Below, in pieces: positions 41,201 through 54,336 of a stretch of DNA of 64,000 nucleotides. The notes below the pieces were generated by a model that saw only the letters and a program-made list of their open reading frames with translations, did not search any database and was not told the origin of the DNA. Source of the stretch: Curtobacterium sp. MCPF17_052. Its GTDB lineage: Bacteria > Actinomycetota > Actinomycetes > Actinomycetales > Microbacteriaceae. Within the stretch, counting starts at the first letter, position 1; each line of letters starts with the position of its first letter. The translations under genes were made by a program, and so were the position numbers. Where the stretch lies: NCBI RefSeq assembly GCF_003234085.1, contig NZ_QKSD01000003.1:186001-250000 (forward strand), written 5' to 3'.

Positions 41201-43452
41201 GCGTCGCGTTCAAGCTCCCACACGGAACCGTCCGGGGCCTCACATGAGGTCACGCGGCCGGCGGGGTCACGCTCGAAGCGCGTTCGGTGTCCCATGGGTG
41301 TGGTGGTCGTGACGACGTGACCAGCGTCGTCCCGCGTGTACCGAGTCGTCGCGCCCAGCGCGTCCCGGACGGCAACGAGATCACCCGAACGGTCGTACTC
41401 GTACGTCAGCACGACACCTGCCGGGTCCTCGACGCGGACGAGCAGGTCGTCCACCCATGCCAACGTGAAGCGGGCACCCCGTTCGTCGACGACGAGCGAG
41501 GGCGACGTCGCAGAAGAGTCGGCGTACTCGAACGAAACCGTTCGCCCGTGGCGCTCGACGCGGTGCACGCGGTCGTGATCGTCGTGGGCCACGAGCGTGT
41601 CGGTCCCGTCCGCGGCCAGGGTCCGAGTGAGGCGTCCACGGTCGTCGTACTTGTGGACCGTGACTGACCCGTCACGCGCGGTCGAGGCCACCAGGTTCCC
41701 GTGCTCGTCGTGGCTCAACGATTGTCGTCGACCATCTGAGTCGGTGATCGAGACCACACGACCGTGCCGATCGGATGTCCATGTGTTCGACTGTGTGCCG
41801 TCCTCGTCGGCGACCGATGTGACCCGTCCGGGAAGGTACGCGAACCGGATCGTGCGCTCCTGCGGAGTCGTCTGCAGGACCACCCGACCGTGCTGGTCGT
41901 AGGTGTTCGCACACTCGACGACGCCGTCCGCAGCGGTCACCCGCTCGATCCGACCGTCGACGTCCCACGAGTACGTCCGTGTTCCACCGGGACCCGTCAC
42001 CGTTCTGAGTGCACCGTCGTCGGCGTACTCGTACGTGACCGTGCGGCCGTCGGAAGAGCGCGCCGAACGGACCAGCCCGTCGAGGTGCAGGAGGTCGATG
42101 AACCGTCCGCGTCGGTGCTGGAGCCGCACGAGCCTCTCGTCGCCGTCCCGCACGGCCCTGGTGGTCGCCGCGGTCCCGGTACCGGTCGCTATCCACAGCC
42201 CGCTGGTCGTGAACGACCACCAGGAGCCGGCATTGTCGCGGACGACGAGGACCACCCCACGGTCGGCCGTCGAACCCGCCGAAGGATCGGGTTCTGGTGC
42301 CAGCCACAGGTTCTCTCCGACGGCACGGACCGCTGTGTCGCCCCGGGTCGGGAACGTGCTCCGTCGTCCGTCGTCGTGTACCAACTCGACGTGGTCGGCG
42401 AGGACTTCGAGGCGCTGGTCGAGGACGGAGGACCATCCGCGGCCGAAGGGCCCACCGACGACGTCGAACGAGTTGTACATCCGCGTGAGCTCGAAGCCCT
42501 CAGCGCCTCCGGCGAAGGAGAGGTCACGCTCCAGCTCGACGAAGTTGCCGGTCGCCGTGTTCACGGGGTCGGCTGCGAAGCCACTGGTGGGGACCGCGCC
42601 GAGCAACGAGGGCGTGCCGAAGTCGAGGTCGGTCCTCGTCCTGCCCACCCCTGCCGCCAGGAGCGCGGCCAGGAGCGAACTGTCGTTCAGCGAGACGACA
42701 TCGCCGCTCGCCCCGGCTGCCTCGAAGGCGGCTGCGACCGTGTTCGCCCAGTCCACGTCGCCTTCGTTCGCGGCCAACCAGGCCCGGAAGCCCGCGAGGA
42801 GCGGCGACAGGTCGACGCGGCCGAAGTCGCACCTCTGGGCGAAGCCCGCCAGGGCAGCCGCTATCCGCCCCGGCAGCGCCTGCACGCTGCCGTTGAGGGA
42901 GGTGGTTCCGGAGGCGAACGATCGGAGATGGTCCGGTCGCGCAGACGAGACACTGCCCCCGGTACCCGGACCGGCGCCCGGCGGCGGCGTGCTCCTCGTG
43001 CGCGCCGTGTAGCTCGTACTCGGGAAGGCCGGAACGTCGACCCTGCCACTGCTCGGCGGGGGTTCCTCACCGAAGATCTGGTCCCATGTGCTGTCGACGA
43101 TGTCGGTCCGGCGAGCCATCACGCGATCCCGCCAGGCACGGGCCTCGCGACGACGGGTGTTCTCGGCGCGCGCGGCATCGCTCAGCGCACCGATGCCGCT
43201 CGCGACCTCGCCGAGCTTCGTGGTGAGCTCGCGCGCATCCTCCTGGGCGATCTCCGCGTTCGACCGGAACGTCTCTGCGAAACCGCCTGCGAAGTCGGTG
43301 CCGGCCAGCATGACGAGCGCCGCGCGCGACGGAGACTGGAGCTCCACCGTTGTCTTCGCCAGGTCGCACTGCCGTGCGAGGTCGTCGGCCGCGGCGAAGT
43401 CGTACGTCAGGTCCGGTAGCGCGTACGCGGTCAGGTCTGTCGGTCCAGTCAC
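38272..43452 (-). CDS. RHS/YD-repeat polymorphic toxin with type VII-like N-terminus
   Basis: A 1726-residue protein. Residues 1-130 form helices like WXG/ESX substrates, and a related segment (VDWANTVAAAFEAAGASGD, about 230) is shared with the DUF1023 protein. A DUF6531 domain follows (FVELERDLSFAGGAEGFELT). Then come about 1000 residues of YD repeats that build the RHS shell, closed by the core motif YDPSARAFLSPDPL and DPSGL near 1473. The last 249 residues (encoded at about 38272-39021) are a variable tip with a Gly-rich hydrophobic stretch and no family I recognise; this is the likely toxin. GTG start. A lipoprotein gene overlaps its stop. Confidence 0.85.
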   Translation of the reverse strand: MTGPTDLTAYALPDLTYDFAAADDLARQCDLAKTTVELQSPSRAALVMLAGTDFAGGFAETFRSNAEIAQEDARELTTKLGEVASGIGALSDAARAENTRRREARAWRDRVMARRTDIVDSTWDQIFGEEPPPSSGRVDVPAFPSTSYTARTRSTPPPGAGPGTGGSVSSARPDHLRSFASGTTSLNGSVQALPGRIAAALAGFAQRCDFGRVDLSPLLAGFRAWLAANEGDVDWANTVAAAFEAAGASGDVVSLNDSSLLAALLAAGVGRTRTDLDFGTPSLLGAVPTSGFAADPVNTATGNFVELERDLSFAGGAEGFELTRMYNSFDVVGGPFGRGWSSVLDQRLEVLADHVELVHDDGRRSTFPTRGDTAVRAVGENLWLAPEPDPSAGSTADRGVVLVVRDNAGSWWSFTTSGLWIATGTGTAATTRAVRDGDERLVRLQHRRGRFIDLLHLDGLVRSARSSDGRTVTYEYADDGALRTVTGPGGTRTYSWDVDGRIERVTAADGVVECANTYDQHGRVVLQTTPQERTIRFAYLPGRVTSVADEDGTQSNTWTSDRHGRVVSITDSDGRRQSLSHDEHGNLVASTARDGSVTVHKYDDRGRLTRTLAADGTDTLVAHDDHDRVHRVERHGRTVSFEYADSSATSPSLVVDERGARFTLAWVDDLLVRVEDPAGVVLTYEYDRSGDLVAVRDALGATTRYTRDDAGHVVTTTTPMGHRTRFERDPAGRVTSCEAPDGSVWELERDAGGRVTSVVDPVGGQTTFEYGASGSLTRATDPLGRASDIRYDRLGNLHELLQPDGTRWTMLHDGLSRLREVTDPEGGRWLREYDAVARPTARIDPTGVRSVVEQPDRPASVPFLDFDLAGRVVAGTSPLGERATIEYDVCGRLLAWTDSDGGRTMLGYDADSRIVERIEPSGAVTTFEYDACSRLVAERVPGIGTTRYGHDPAGRLVTVDDPSNGRRTITRDVAGQAVAVDDALGHSTTFHRDVLGRVTQVVSPSGGRTLTTWTGRGDVSSSTDSMSRAMAWTRDAAGRPTARRDPDGHTTTWGHDPAGRLSEVRQDGRLVAAVARDESGRSVTITDMTHPDGEQTVHRLEYGARQELVRRTTSRAGRSTTTRWEYDAAGNQRAMTTPDGVRTEYDRGRAGILTGIRRPDFPDASFRHDGDGRLTEVVAGSVGQSWQYRDGFVVGHTSGGGTTTLERDSRGRVTSVLDPDGKTVTYEYDEASQLVAATGTTASTWTYDRSGRMIEERSASGDTSYLHDPAGALLQAERRGDGTAVVRFEYDGSGRRVLAATDDGTTTYEWDELGQLRAVVREDGAGVKRFDLWVNALGELAEVDGTTFCWDPTAPVPTLLSIGEVPIVSAPGMLGVDGIWATSGWRQARSAQMQDPWSSADVATSPSLPDGIGVSPTGTVMVAGLELSGARAYDPSARAFLSPDPLPPVAGAAWADNPYAFAGNDPVNQTDPSGLRPITDAELAAYGAGRQGLLGISYHWSNNGAFSMDGDLHASHALSWLLGMSLLDPRRPGPGVVLGALSPLPMVGIPVGMAADFYAGTVLTSGQGEMLFGWATGTSPRTLLYGSDSKMTQVVKNELPGDQRRDILDDLKETGVATGYGYQAGPASLTNQNLLRDIRTVVTWPVASERDRTLLALGTYDVDARVVSKGDDGTAVVEYTATNETTLGSALRIPGLDYDALNRAAGDHGPFSRVTERFTWKEKVKW

Positions 43453-43576
43453 CGTTGTGTCCCCCCATGGAATGCGGTGTTGTATCAGTCGAACCTAACG
43501 CAGGCTTGTCGCCCGTGCCGCTGATCCTCGAGGGAACCGGCCCGATGGACTGGAACACGCAACTGCGGTGCTCGCA

Positions 43577-43857
43577 TCGTGGCGAGTACCGGCTTCATCG
43601 TCGGAACGGTGATGGTCCTCCTCCCGCTCGCCAACGCCCTGCTCGACCGCGGGTGGAACTTCCTGCCGATCGTGTCCATGATGGCGGCAAGCGCCGTGCT
43701 TGCGTCCGCGTCCTCGTTCGCCGCGGTGGCAGCCACGAAGCCGGGCGGCCATCCCTGGGTGCACCAGCTGTGGGTCGTCCCCGTCGCGATCATCGCGATG
43801 GTCCCCGGCGCCGTGATCGCACTCCTGGTCTACGGGTCGCTCGCATCGGTGGTCTAG
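43577..43857 (+). pseudogene. truncated copy of the membrane protein gene at 36618
   Basis: Reads ASTGFIVGTVMVLLPLANAL and continues NFLPIVSMMAASAVLASASS to a stop, matching residues from about 42 onward of the protein at 36618. The polar N-terminus and start region are missing. The bases after the stop also match those behind the first copy. The two copies enclose the RHS and immunity genes. Confidence 0.7.
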
Positions 43858-43900
43858 CGCAACCACGTGACGGGCGGGTGCCGTCGCGCCCGCGGGATGC

Positions 43901-43927
43901 ACGCCTCCAGACCCGGACTGGAGGCGT
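43901..43927. repeat. inverted repeat ACGCCTCCAG / CTGGAGGCGT
   Basis: Ten-base arms with a seven-base loop, the counterpart of the repeat at 37055 in the duplicated segment. Confidence 0.55.
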
Positions 43928-43964
43928 GGCGGCGGCCCGCCCCGCCGCTCGCGTCGGCGCGGGA

Positions 43965-44516
43965 TCACCTTGGGACAGGGCGACGCTCAGTCCCAGGGAC
44001 CGTCCGCGGTTCCGAGATGCTCTGCACCCAGCGGTGTGATCGGCAGTGCCGCGAGGCTCGCGATCCCCACCTGCAGGAGCGCCGCTCGTGAGGTCCCGAC
44101 GCGTCCGATCGCCCCCATCCCCTCGATGCCGCGCAGAAGTAGGTGCCGAGCGCCTCGGCGTCGGCGTCCGCCTCGACCTCGCCGGCCGCCTGCGCGTCCA
44201 CGATGCAGGCCGTGTAACCCGAACGGATGGTGTCGAACACCCCGGTCACGGTGGCGGCCACCTCGGGGTCCCGAGCCGACAGCGCCACCGCCGCGCAGAG
44301 CAGCAGTGACGGCGGGCCCTGCGCCGCCCCGTGCTCGACCGCAGCGGAGACCAGCTGCGTCCGGATCCGCGCAATCGGGCGGTCGGCGCTCCGCAGGACG
44401 GACTGCACGACCTCGACGACGTCGGCGGTGTCGCTGAGGAACGCGCATGAAGAGTTCCTTGTTGACGCCGAACGTGTTGTACAGGCTCTGCCGACCGAGC
44501 CCCGTCGCCGTCGCCG
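43965..44516 (-). pseudogene. TetR-family regulator, frameshifted and truncated
   Basis: Pieces of a TetR regulator appear in different frames of the minus strand: TGLGRQSLYNTFGVNKELFM (end of the HTH), then RPIARIRTQLVSAAVEHGAA with DPEVAATVTGVFDTIRSGYT, then IEGMGAIGRVGTSRAALLQV. At least two frameshifts separate them, and the first helices of the HTH are missing where an SDR fragment on the other strand begins. The gene is dead. Confidence 0.72.
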
Positions 44517-44521
44517 TCAGC

Positions 44522-44629
44522 GACGGCCTGGAGGAGGTCGCTGCAACGGTGCTCTTCCTCCTGGCCGAGCAAAGCTCTGGAATGACCGGGAGGCAACACT
44601 TCGTCGACGGCAGCAGCAATACCACCTGA
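44522..44629 (+). pseudogene. C-terminal remnant of a short-chain dehydrogenase
   Basis: The plus-strand frame reads DGLEEVAATVLFLLAEQSSG then MTGRQHFVDGSSNTT and a stop. This is the usual C-terminus of an SDR (substrate loop and the final strand xSGMTGxxxxVDGG). The rest of the gene is absent; the sequence before it belongs to the TetR remnant on the other strand. Confidence 0.6.
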
Positions 44630-46053
44630 TTTACCGGCCTGACTGGTCTCGCCCTCCTGCCTATCGTGGTCGGCGCTCCGGCGGTCGGCTGGGTTGAAGA
44701 GCGACGTGACCAGTCCACCGGAGCTCGTCGCCTTCGATGCCCTACCGCAGTTCCTCCCGCTACCGGCGCCTGCGGACGCCGCTAGCGCGGCCCCCTGAGG
44801 ACGAACACGCCCGGCCCGTCAGCGCTTCTCCCGGCACGGGATGTTCACCGAGCGGGAGGGAGGCGACGCCGCGCTCGACCGTCGTACCTTCAACACCGAG
44901 GCAAAGTTCGTGCGAGCGGGCTTGTGCGCGCACTTGCTCGGAGGACTAGCTCAAGCAGCACCCTGAGGAGTGCCGGCGGTACTCGTCAGGAGTTCGCTTG
45001 CCTCGCGCCGGAAAGAGAACGGCTGTCCGCGGGGACACCTTGAGGGGCCGATCGCGCGTTAATGCGATGAAGGCATCGGTCAGCAGACTTGTCGAGATTC
45101 GGTATCTGCGCCACCTCGTGCGAATGTAGTTTGCGACCGTATGATTCTTCAGCCTCTGACTGCCGCAAACATGGGGCCCATCACTGCCCGTTGGCCCTGA
45201 GACACCCGCGTCTGGCTGTACGCATCGTTCGGGTGCTTGCCCTTCCAGGAGAGGATTATAGGCAGGGCCGAATGGGCGATGCTCCACGTGCTGGACGAGT
45301 TGTCGCCGTTGCTGTCAGGATCGCGGACCGAAGCACATCAGTATCCCCATCGTGGTCAAAGACGAGGTCGTTGACACGTACCGAACCTTGGTCTGGCATG
45401 ACCGCGAGCATCTTCTGGTCAGCGGCACGAGCGGACCACCGAAACGAACGATGCCGGAGTTGGTTGAGTCCGGTGAGCACCACGAGAACATCGTCCAACG
45501 TGAAACCGGCGAGGTCACGCGCTGTTCAGGCATCTGTGATGTGGACGCCCGCCCACCCGCTTCCAGATCTACAGCCGATCTGTTGAAGTATCGCGGAGTC
45601 ACGTTCGATGGCTCGCACCGACAACTCGAATGCGTCTGCGAGTCGACGCGGGATGTCAGACGTGGCAGACGGCTCGTATCTGCTCCACAAGTATGTAGCG
45701 CCAATCGATCGGGCCAACCACCCGCCATTCGGCACCTCGCGGCTCAACGCGCCGAACGAAGGGCTGCGTGGGTCGCAGCAGTACGACCGTCCCAACGCAG
45801 CCTTCTCAAGCGAGCTTGACCGTCTCGTGGTACACGGCGCCCTGCCACAACTTAAGCGATGACCAACGCCATCGGCGGCGAGCGTTTAGGGCAGCTCGAC
45901 AAAAGATGCCTCCTGGATCTGGCGTCGCAGGCACGGCGTCTATAAACTGCAACATCCAACAACGAAGCTTTCGCACCTGCTCCTTGCTTCACCCGGCGCC
46001 GCCCAGTAGCGTAATCAGCACACCCGAGGTGCCGATCCGGCTAGGAAGCGAAA
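44630..46053. other. left part of low-GC island, no certain gene
   Basis: A stretch of 1.4 kb with many stops in all frames and a base composition falling steadily below that of the flanks. I see no intact gene. The only frame that looks protein-like is on the minus strand at 45256-45795 and is interrupted. This is probably the worn edge of the island carrying the KptA fusion gene. Confidence 0.5.
45256..45795 (-). pseudogene. unrecognised reading frame interrupted by one TGA
   Basis: One minus-strand frame stays open over 540 bases except for a single TGA. Before the stop it reads SDIPRRLADAFELSVRAIER then DSAILQQIGC. After it, ARDLAGFTLDDVLVVLTGL and RVNDLVFDHDGDTDVLRSAI. Both halves look like ordinary protein, and I recognise no family. 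It could be a dead gene or two short ones; confidence is low. Confidence 0.35.
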
Positions 46054-49038
46054 TTGAACGAGCCAAAGATGCCGAGCAAGTTCTCCCCGTCCGATCTGCA
46101 CGATCTCCACCGGGGCGAAATCAGGCCCGATCGGGAACAAGCGGAGCAGCTACTCGCTTTCTGGCGACAGCTGGGGATCCGACCAACTCTCGTCCCAGCA
46201 GGAGCGACGAGACAGGCTGGTGACGTGACTTCACCGTCGCTGCTCAGGCGGGAAGCGAAGGCAGCGGAGTTGGCAGCCCTTTGGATTGACGTCTTAGCGG
46301 AGCGACACGAGCCAACCTTGGCCGATCTCATATTGATTGAATATTGGTTCTCGGTGGGAGCCGCGTTTCTCCCGCGGCACATGCCAGCGAGAATGTCCTA
46401 CACCAAGACTCTTCTCACCATTCGACAGCGCGTCGCGATAGCCATCCATGACTACGCTAGAGAGGTGAACTGGCGGCGCCCAGTACTCTTTGTCACAGCA
46501 TTAAAGATCGCCCGCGCGTACTTGCGCGATGCAGTCGGACACGAGGAGGCCCTACGCCCCGACCTACGGAAAAATTTCACTGGCCGCCTCGGTGTAGCGA
46601 CAGTGCTAATCTCCCGCTTTGAGAACGTCACCCAAGAAGACGCCAAAGAAGCCATCGGGGCGTTAGAACGATCAATATCGCAGGGCAACACAGACGGTTC
46701 AGCTTTTGCCTACCTACTAGAAGCACACGCAGTTTACCTAGACCTTTGCCCCGATCCACATCTTCTTGAGCATGCACTCGATGTAGCAAGAAAGCGAGCC
46801 TCAACCGACCCGTCCTTCATCTTGGCGCAGATCGACCTTTTATTGCGTAGGGCGACGCACCTTGGCTTCACGTCGCCAGATCCAGGAGTGCTACGCGAGG
46901 CAGGAAATCTCGCTGACGCATGCCGGCCAACTCTCGGCGAAGATAGAGTGCGTCAGGCGATGGCGAAGGCGATCATCAAATATCTTCAGTCGGGTGACGT
47001 CGAGCGCGAGGATCTTATGCACGCTCGGCTTCCCTTCGGCCTACGAGTCGAAGGCGAGCCCAATCAACTACTGGTGCAATCGGCACGTTTTCTTATCGGC
47101 CCACTCCGTCAGCTAGCCAAATCTGGCGAACCGACAGCACGAGGGCTTTTAGCCGACTATCTAGTGCAGGCGACCGAAGCTCTCGAAATCACGGAGATTG
47201 ACGCACTCAAGGAAAGCATTTTACTCCGGGGTGGCGAGCGTTTCTTGGAAGATGAACGAAGCCAGCTATTGAAGCGTCGTGACCAGTTGCGGCTTGCAGC
47301 CCTGACCTCCGATAACTTCCTTCGCGTCAACACTCTAGTAGAACTCGCGGCCCTCATCGACGCTAACCACGCGTCGCCAGCCCCACTTGTTCTCCTAGCC
47401 CGAGACGTTGAGGATTACGGGCCCCAACCGGTGCCGATAGCTCCCGGGACAGGTGCCTTCGTACGAGCTGTCCTGCGCGACATTTCTAAAGGCAACGCGG
47501 ACGCCTTATACGGAAAGGCCGGAGAGGCTGCATTGAACAGTCCCGACCTCTCTGTCCTCAGCCTGGGCGGGCGAAGCGGAGTGACCTCCGTCGCCGACTA
47601 TTACGGGCTGAGTAGCGAGACTTTCGTCTTCAAGAATATGGCGAAAGTCGCAGTTGGGCAGGAGAGGGATCGCGCAGACATCATCGCTCGCCACCTCCGA
47701 AGCACGGCGCAGGCTGACCGGTTCGGGGTCTCGCACCTGTTGGCTACTTACGACCGAGAAGGGAATGGCGAAAAAACCGTAACCGCGGCGCGACCCTACA
47801 TACGGGGCCGGCCGCTATATGCCGCGGTCGAGGCGGCCGATGCAGCACAGCGCCAAGTTCTACTGGGGAATGCCGCAAGTTTCCTCGGCATTATCAATAG
47901 ATGTGAAGAAGGCGAAGCCCTGAATCAGGGCCGTCGCGAAGTAAAAACAAAGGAATTTGGGCGTTGGTTGAAGGCCTGCGGGCTAGTTGACCTTAACGAC
48001 ATATTCGACCGCTGGTGGGACTGTGTGAAGGACGCGGATCTTCTGCGCAGGCGTGACGCCCACCTCCACAATTGGCTCATCACAGAGGAAGCAAAGATAT
48101 ATGCAATTGATCTCGAGGCGCAGGGCTGGAGGCCAGCAGGCTACGAGTTAGCTCAGCTCAGCGACGATCATGCGTTTCTTCCCGCCGGGGACTGGCAGAC
48201 CCGGAGAGCACTTTTCGAGATATGGCGGGCGTCTCGGAATGCCAGTCCTGCGGGAGAGCGCGTGGAGTGGCTTTCGTACCAAGCATCAGTACTAGCAAGA
48301 ATCGTGTGGGGACTGACCGGTACCGCTGATAGCCCCTTTCCCTCAGGCCTGGCAGAGGAACGACTGTCTCTATACATAGAGTCTGTCACAGACAAACGGT
48401 TGAGCAACCTGGGAGGCGAAATACTCAGGGGCTGGCTATCGACGCGTGGTCTTTCACGACTGCCCCTTTCAGACCCGGCTGCAGAAGGCGCTGGCCGCGT
48501 CAGGACGAGCAAAAGCATCGCCTTTCACCTTCGCCACGACGAACTACTGGTCCGAGATGCCGGCGGCTGGGTGCTTCTCGAAGACCTTCAACAACGTCTA
48601 GCACCTAGGCTCCGGGTTGACGTACTAGCGGCTGTAGCAACAGATAAAGATGAGCGTCGGTTTGAGATTCGAGGCGGGAAGATTCGCGCTAAGTACGGCC
48701 ATAGTATCGCCGCCGAACTTGATTACGATCCCCCGAAGGCCGCAGTTCGTCTCTACCATGCCTCCCCATGGGCATCTGCGCACCAAATTATCGACGATGG
48801 AGCGGGTATTCTTCCGATGAATCGGCAATTTGTTCACCTCAGCGCGGATATTGAGGAAGCGGTTGCCAACGGAATTCGCACGGGCCAACCGCTTGTATAC
48901 AGCATCTCGTCGAACTCTGGTGCGGACATTCTTCAGGCTCACGGCAGCACCTACCTCTCAAGAGCGGTTCCAACGAGCGAACTTAGCGTGGTGCCCGTGT
49001 CCTGCTTCTGGGCTCAAGTTCCGCCTTTCAAGCATTGA
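46054..49038 (+). CDS. giant KptA/Tpt1 fusion: unknown N-terminal region plus RNA 2'-phosphotransferase domain
   Basis: A 994-residue protein encoded in DNA of clearly lower GC than the host. Residues 819-994 are a complete KptA/Tpt1 domain: R827-H828 in FHLRHDEL, R878 in KIRAKYGHS, H902 in LYHAS, then FVHLSADIEEAVANGIRTG with R942. These are the four catalytic residues (Arg-His-Arg-Arg) of the enzyme that removes an RNA 2'-phosphate using NAD+, and that can ADP-ribosylate nucleic acid ends. Bacterial KptA is normally about 180 residues. Residues 1-818 are mostly helical, perhaps repeat-like, and I recognise no domain. TTG start at 46054 with AGGAAG five bases before it; ATG at 46069 is the alternative. 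No partner gene is intact nearby. Confidence 0.82.
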   Translation: MNEPKMPSKFSPSDLHDLHRGEIRPDREQAEQLLAFWRQLGIRPTLVPAGATRQAGDVTSPSLLRREAKAAELAALWIDVLAERHEPTLADLILIEYWFSVGAAFLPRHMPARMSYTKTLLTIRQRVAIAIHDYAREVNWRRPVLFVTALKIARAYLRDAVGHEEALRPDLRKNFTGRLGVATVLISRFENVTQEDAKEAIGALERSISQGNTDGSAFAYLLEAHAVYLDLCPDPHLLEHALDVARKRASTDPSFILAQIDLLLRRATHLGFTSPDPGVLREAGNLADACRPTLGEDRVRQAMAKAIIKYLQSGDVEREDLMHARLPFGLRVEGEPNQLLVQSARFLIGPLRQLAKSGEPTARGLLADYLVQATEALEITEIDALKESILLRGGERFLEDERSQLLKRRDQLRLAALTSDNFLRVNTLVELAALIDANHASPAPLVLLARDVEDYGPQPVPIAPGTGAFVRAVLRDISKGNADALYGKAGEAALNSPDLSVLSLGGRSGVTSVADYYGLSSETFVFKNMAKVAVGQERDRADIIARHLRSTAQADRFGVSHLLATYDREGNGEKTVTAARPYIRGRPLYAAVEAADAAQRQVLLGNAASFLGIINRCEEGEALNQGRREVKTKEFGRWLKACGLVDLNDIFDRWWDCVKDADLLRRRDAHLHNWLITEEAKIYAIDLEAQGWRPAGYELAQLSDDHAFLPAGDWQTRRALFEIWRASRNASPAGERVEWLSYQASVLARIVWGLTGTADSPFPSGLAEERLSLYIESVTDKRLSNLGGEILRGWLSTRGLSRLPLSDPAAEGAGRVRTSKSIAFHLRHDELLVRDAGGWVLLEDLQQRLAPRLRVDVLAAVATDKDERRFEIRGGKIRAKYGHSIAAELDYDPPKAAVRLYHASPWASAHQIIDDGAGILPMNRQFVHLSADIEEAVANGIRTGQPLVYSISSNSGADILQAHGSTYLSRAVPTSELSVVPVSCFWAQVPPFKH

Positions 49039-49087
49039 CCAACATGAAGGAGAGCCTTGCGTTACTTACGGCAGTCGCTTCCGACTA

Positions 49088-50207
<1,120 letters not shown>

Positions 50208-50238
50208 GAACGGGCGCCAGCATCGCTGACGCCCGTTC
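50208..50238 (-). terminator. hairpin terminator of the small gene at 50275
   Basis: GAACGGGCGTCAGC / GCTGGCGCCCGTTC arms (one mismatch) followed on the minus strand by CCCCTTT. It lies 37 bases behind the stop of the minus-strand gene. Confidence 0.62.
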
Positions 50239-50274
50239 GGTATTCAATTGAGGCTGTTGCAGCAGCCTTGGTTA

Positions 50275-50451
50275 CTATGCGACCAGGCGACGGAACGCGC
50301 ACTCGCCCTTGCGGTCGATGCACGGCGGGAACGTGTGCCCCACGGCGAAGCGCGTCACGTCTCCGTACTGGTCAGCCCAGTAGCCATCGATTGGCACCCG
50401 CTGGCCCGTCTTCCACGAGTCATCAGGCCCGAGCGGGAAATGAGTGGTCAC
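50275..50451 (-). CDS. small YjzC-like hypothetical protein
   Basis: A 58-residue protein reading TTHFPLGPDDSWKTGQRVPI and then YWADQYGDVTRFAVGHTFPP-CIDRKGECAFRRLV. The pattern (proline-rich start, GQRVPxDGYWxDQYG, TFPPC...GEC) resembles YjzC-like small proteins found widely in bacteria. The two cysteines may bind metal. GTG at 50451 is the start because AGGAGG lies seven bases before it. It has its own terminator and lies between the truncated and the intact nrdF. Confidence 0.65.
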   Translation of the reverse strand: MTTHFPLGPDDSWKTGQRVPIDGYWADQYGDVTRFAVGHTFPPCIDRKGECAFRRLVA

Positions 50452-50539
50452 CAGGTGACCTCCTAACTTCGGGGGGAGAGCCCCGCCTCCTCGGCTCAAG
50501 CGAGCAGAGTCCAATCCGGGTACGCCCGGTGATCAAGAT

Positions 50540-50563
50540 GGGGCCCTCGTCATCGAGGGCCCC
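50540..50563 (-). terminator. nrdF terminator hairpin
   Basis: Perfect arms GGGGCCCTCG and CGAGGGCCCC with a TCAT loop, nine bases behind the nrdF stop. It ends the nrdHIEF operon. Confidence 0.75.
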
Positions 50564-50571
50564 GCACGAAT

Positions 50572-53833
<3,262 letters not shown>

Positions 53834-54336
53834 AATGCTTCCAATCCTGAGTTGACCGCCACCACGTCGTCGGGGGTCCCGAAGACTTCGAAGCGGTAGA
53901 GAACGGGGACTCCGCACTTGCGCGCGACGATGTCCCCGGCGAGACCGAACGCCTCGCCGAAGTTGGTGTTCCCGCCGACGATGACGCCCCGGATCAGTGC
54001 CCGGTTGTGTTCGTCGTTGAGGAACTTGATGACCTGCTTGGGGACCGCTCCGTGTCCGTTGCCGCCACCGTAGGTGGGGAGGACCAGGACGTACGGGCCG
54101 TCCGCCCGCAGGGGCGGCTCACTCGCGTGCAGCGGGATCCGGTCGGCGTCCTGGCCGAGCTTCTCCACGAACCGGGCGGTGTTGCCCGAGACACTCGAGA
54201 AGTAGACGAGGCGGCTCATGGTGCGCTCCCTGACGAAGGTGCGGACTGCGGACCGGAGGGGTGTGGTGGGCGTTGGACGAGCCTCCTGGCCGTCCACCCG
54301 CCACCGGGCGTCGCGGGCCGAGTGGCCCGCGAGGCG

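Noticed and set aside
41764..43419. Long plus-strand reading frame of 551 codons inside the RHS gene region
   Set aside because: The minus strand encodes the clear RHS/DUF6531 protein; the plus frame has no recognisable domain.
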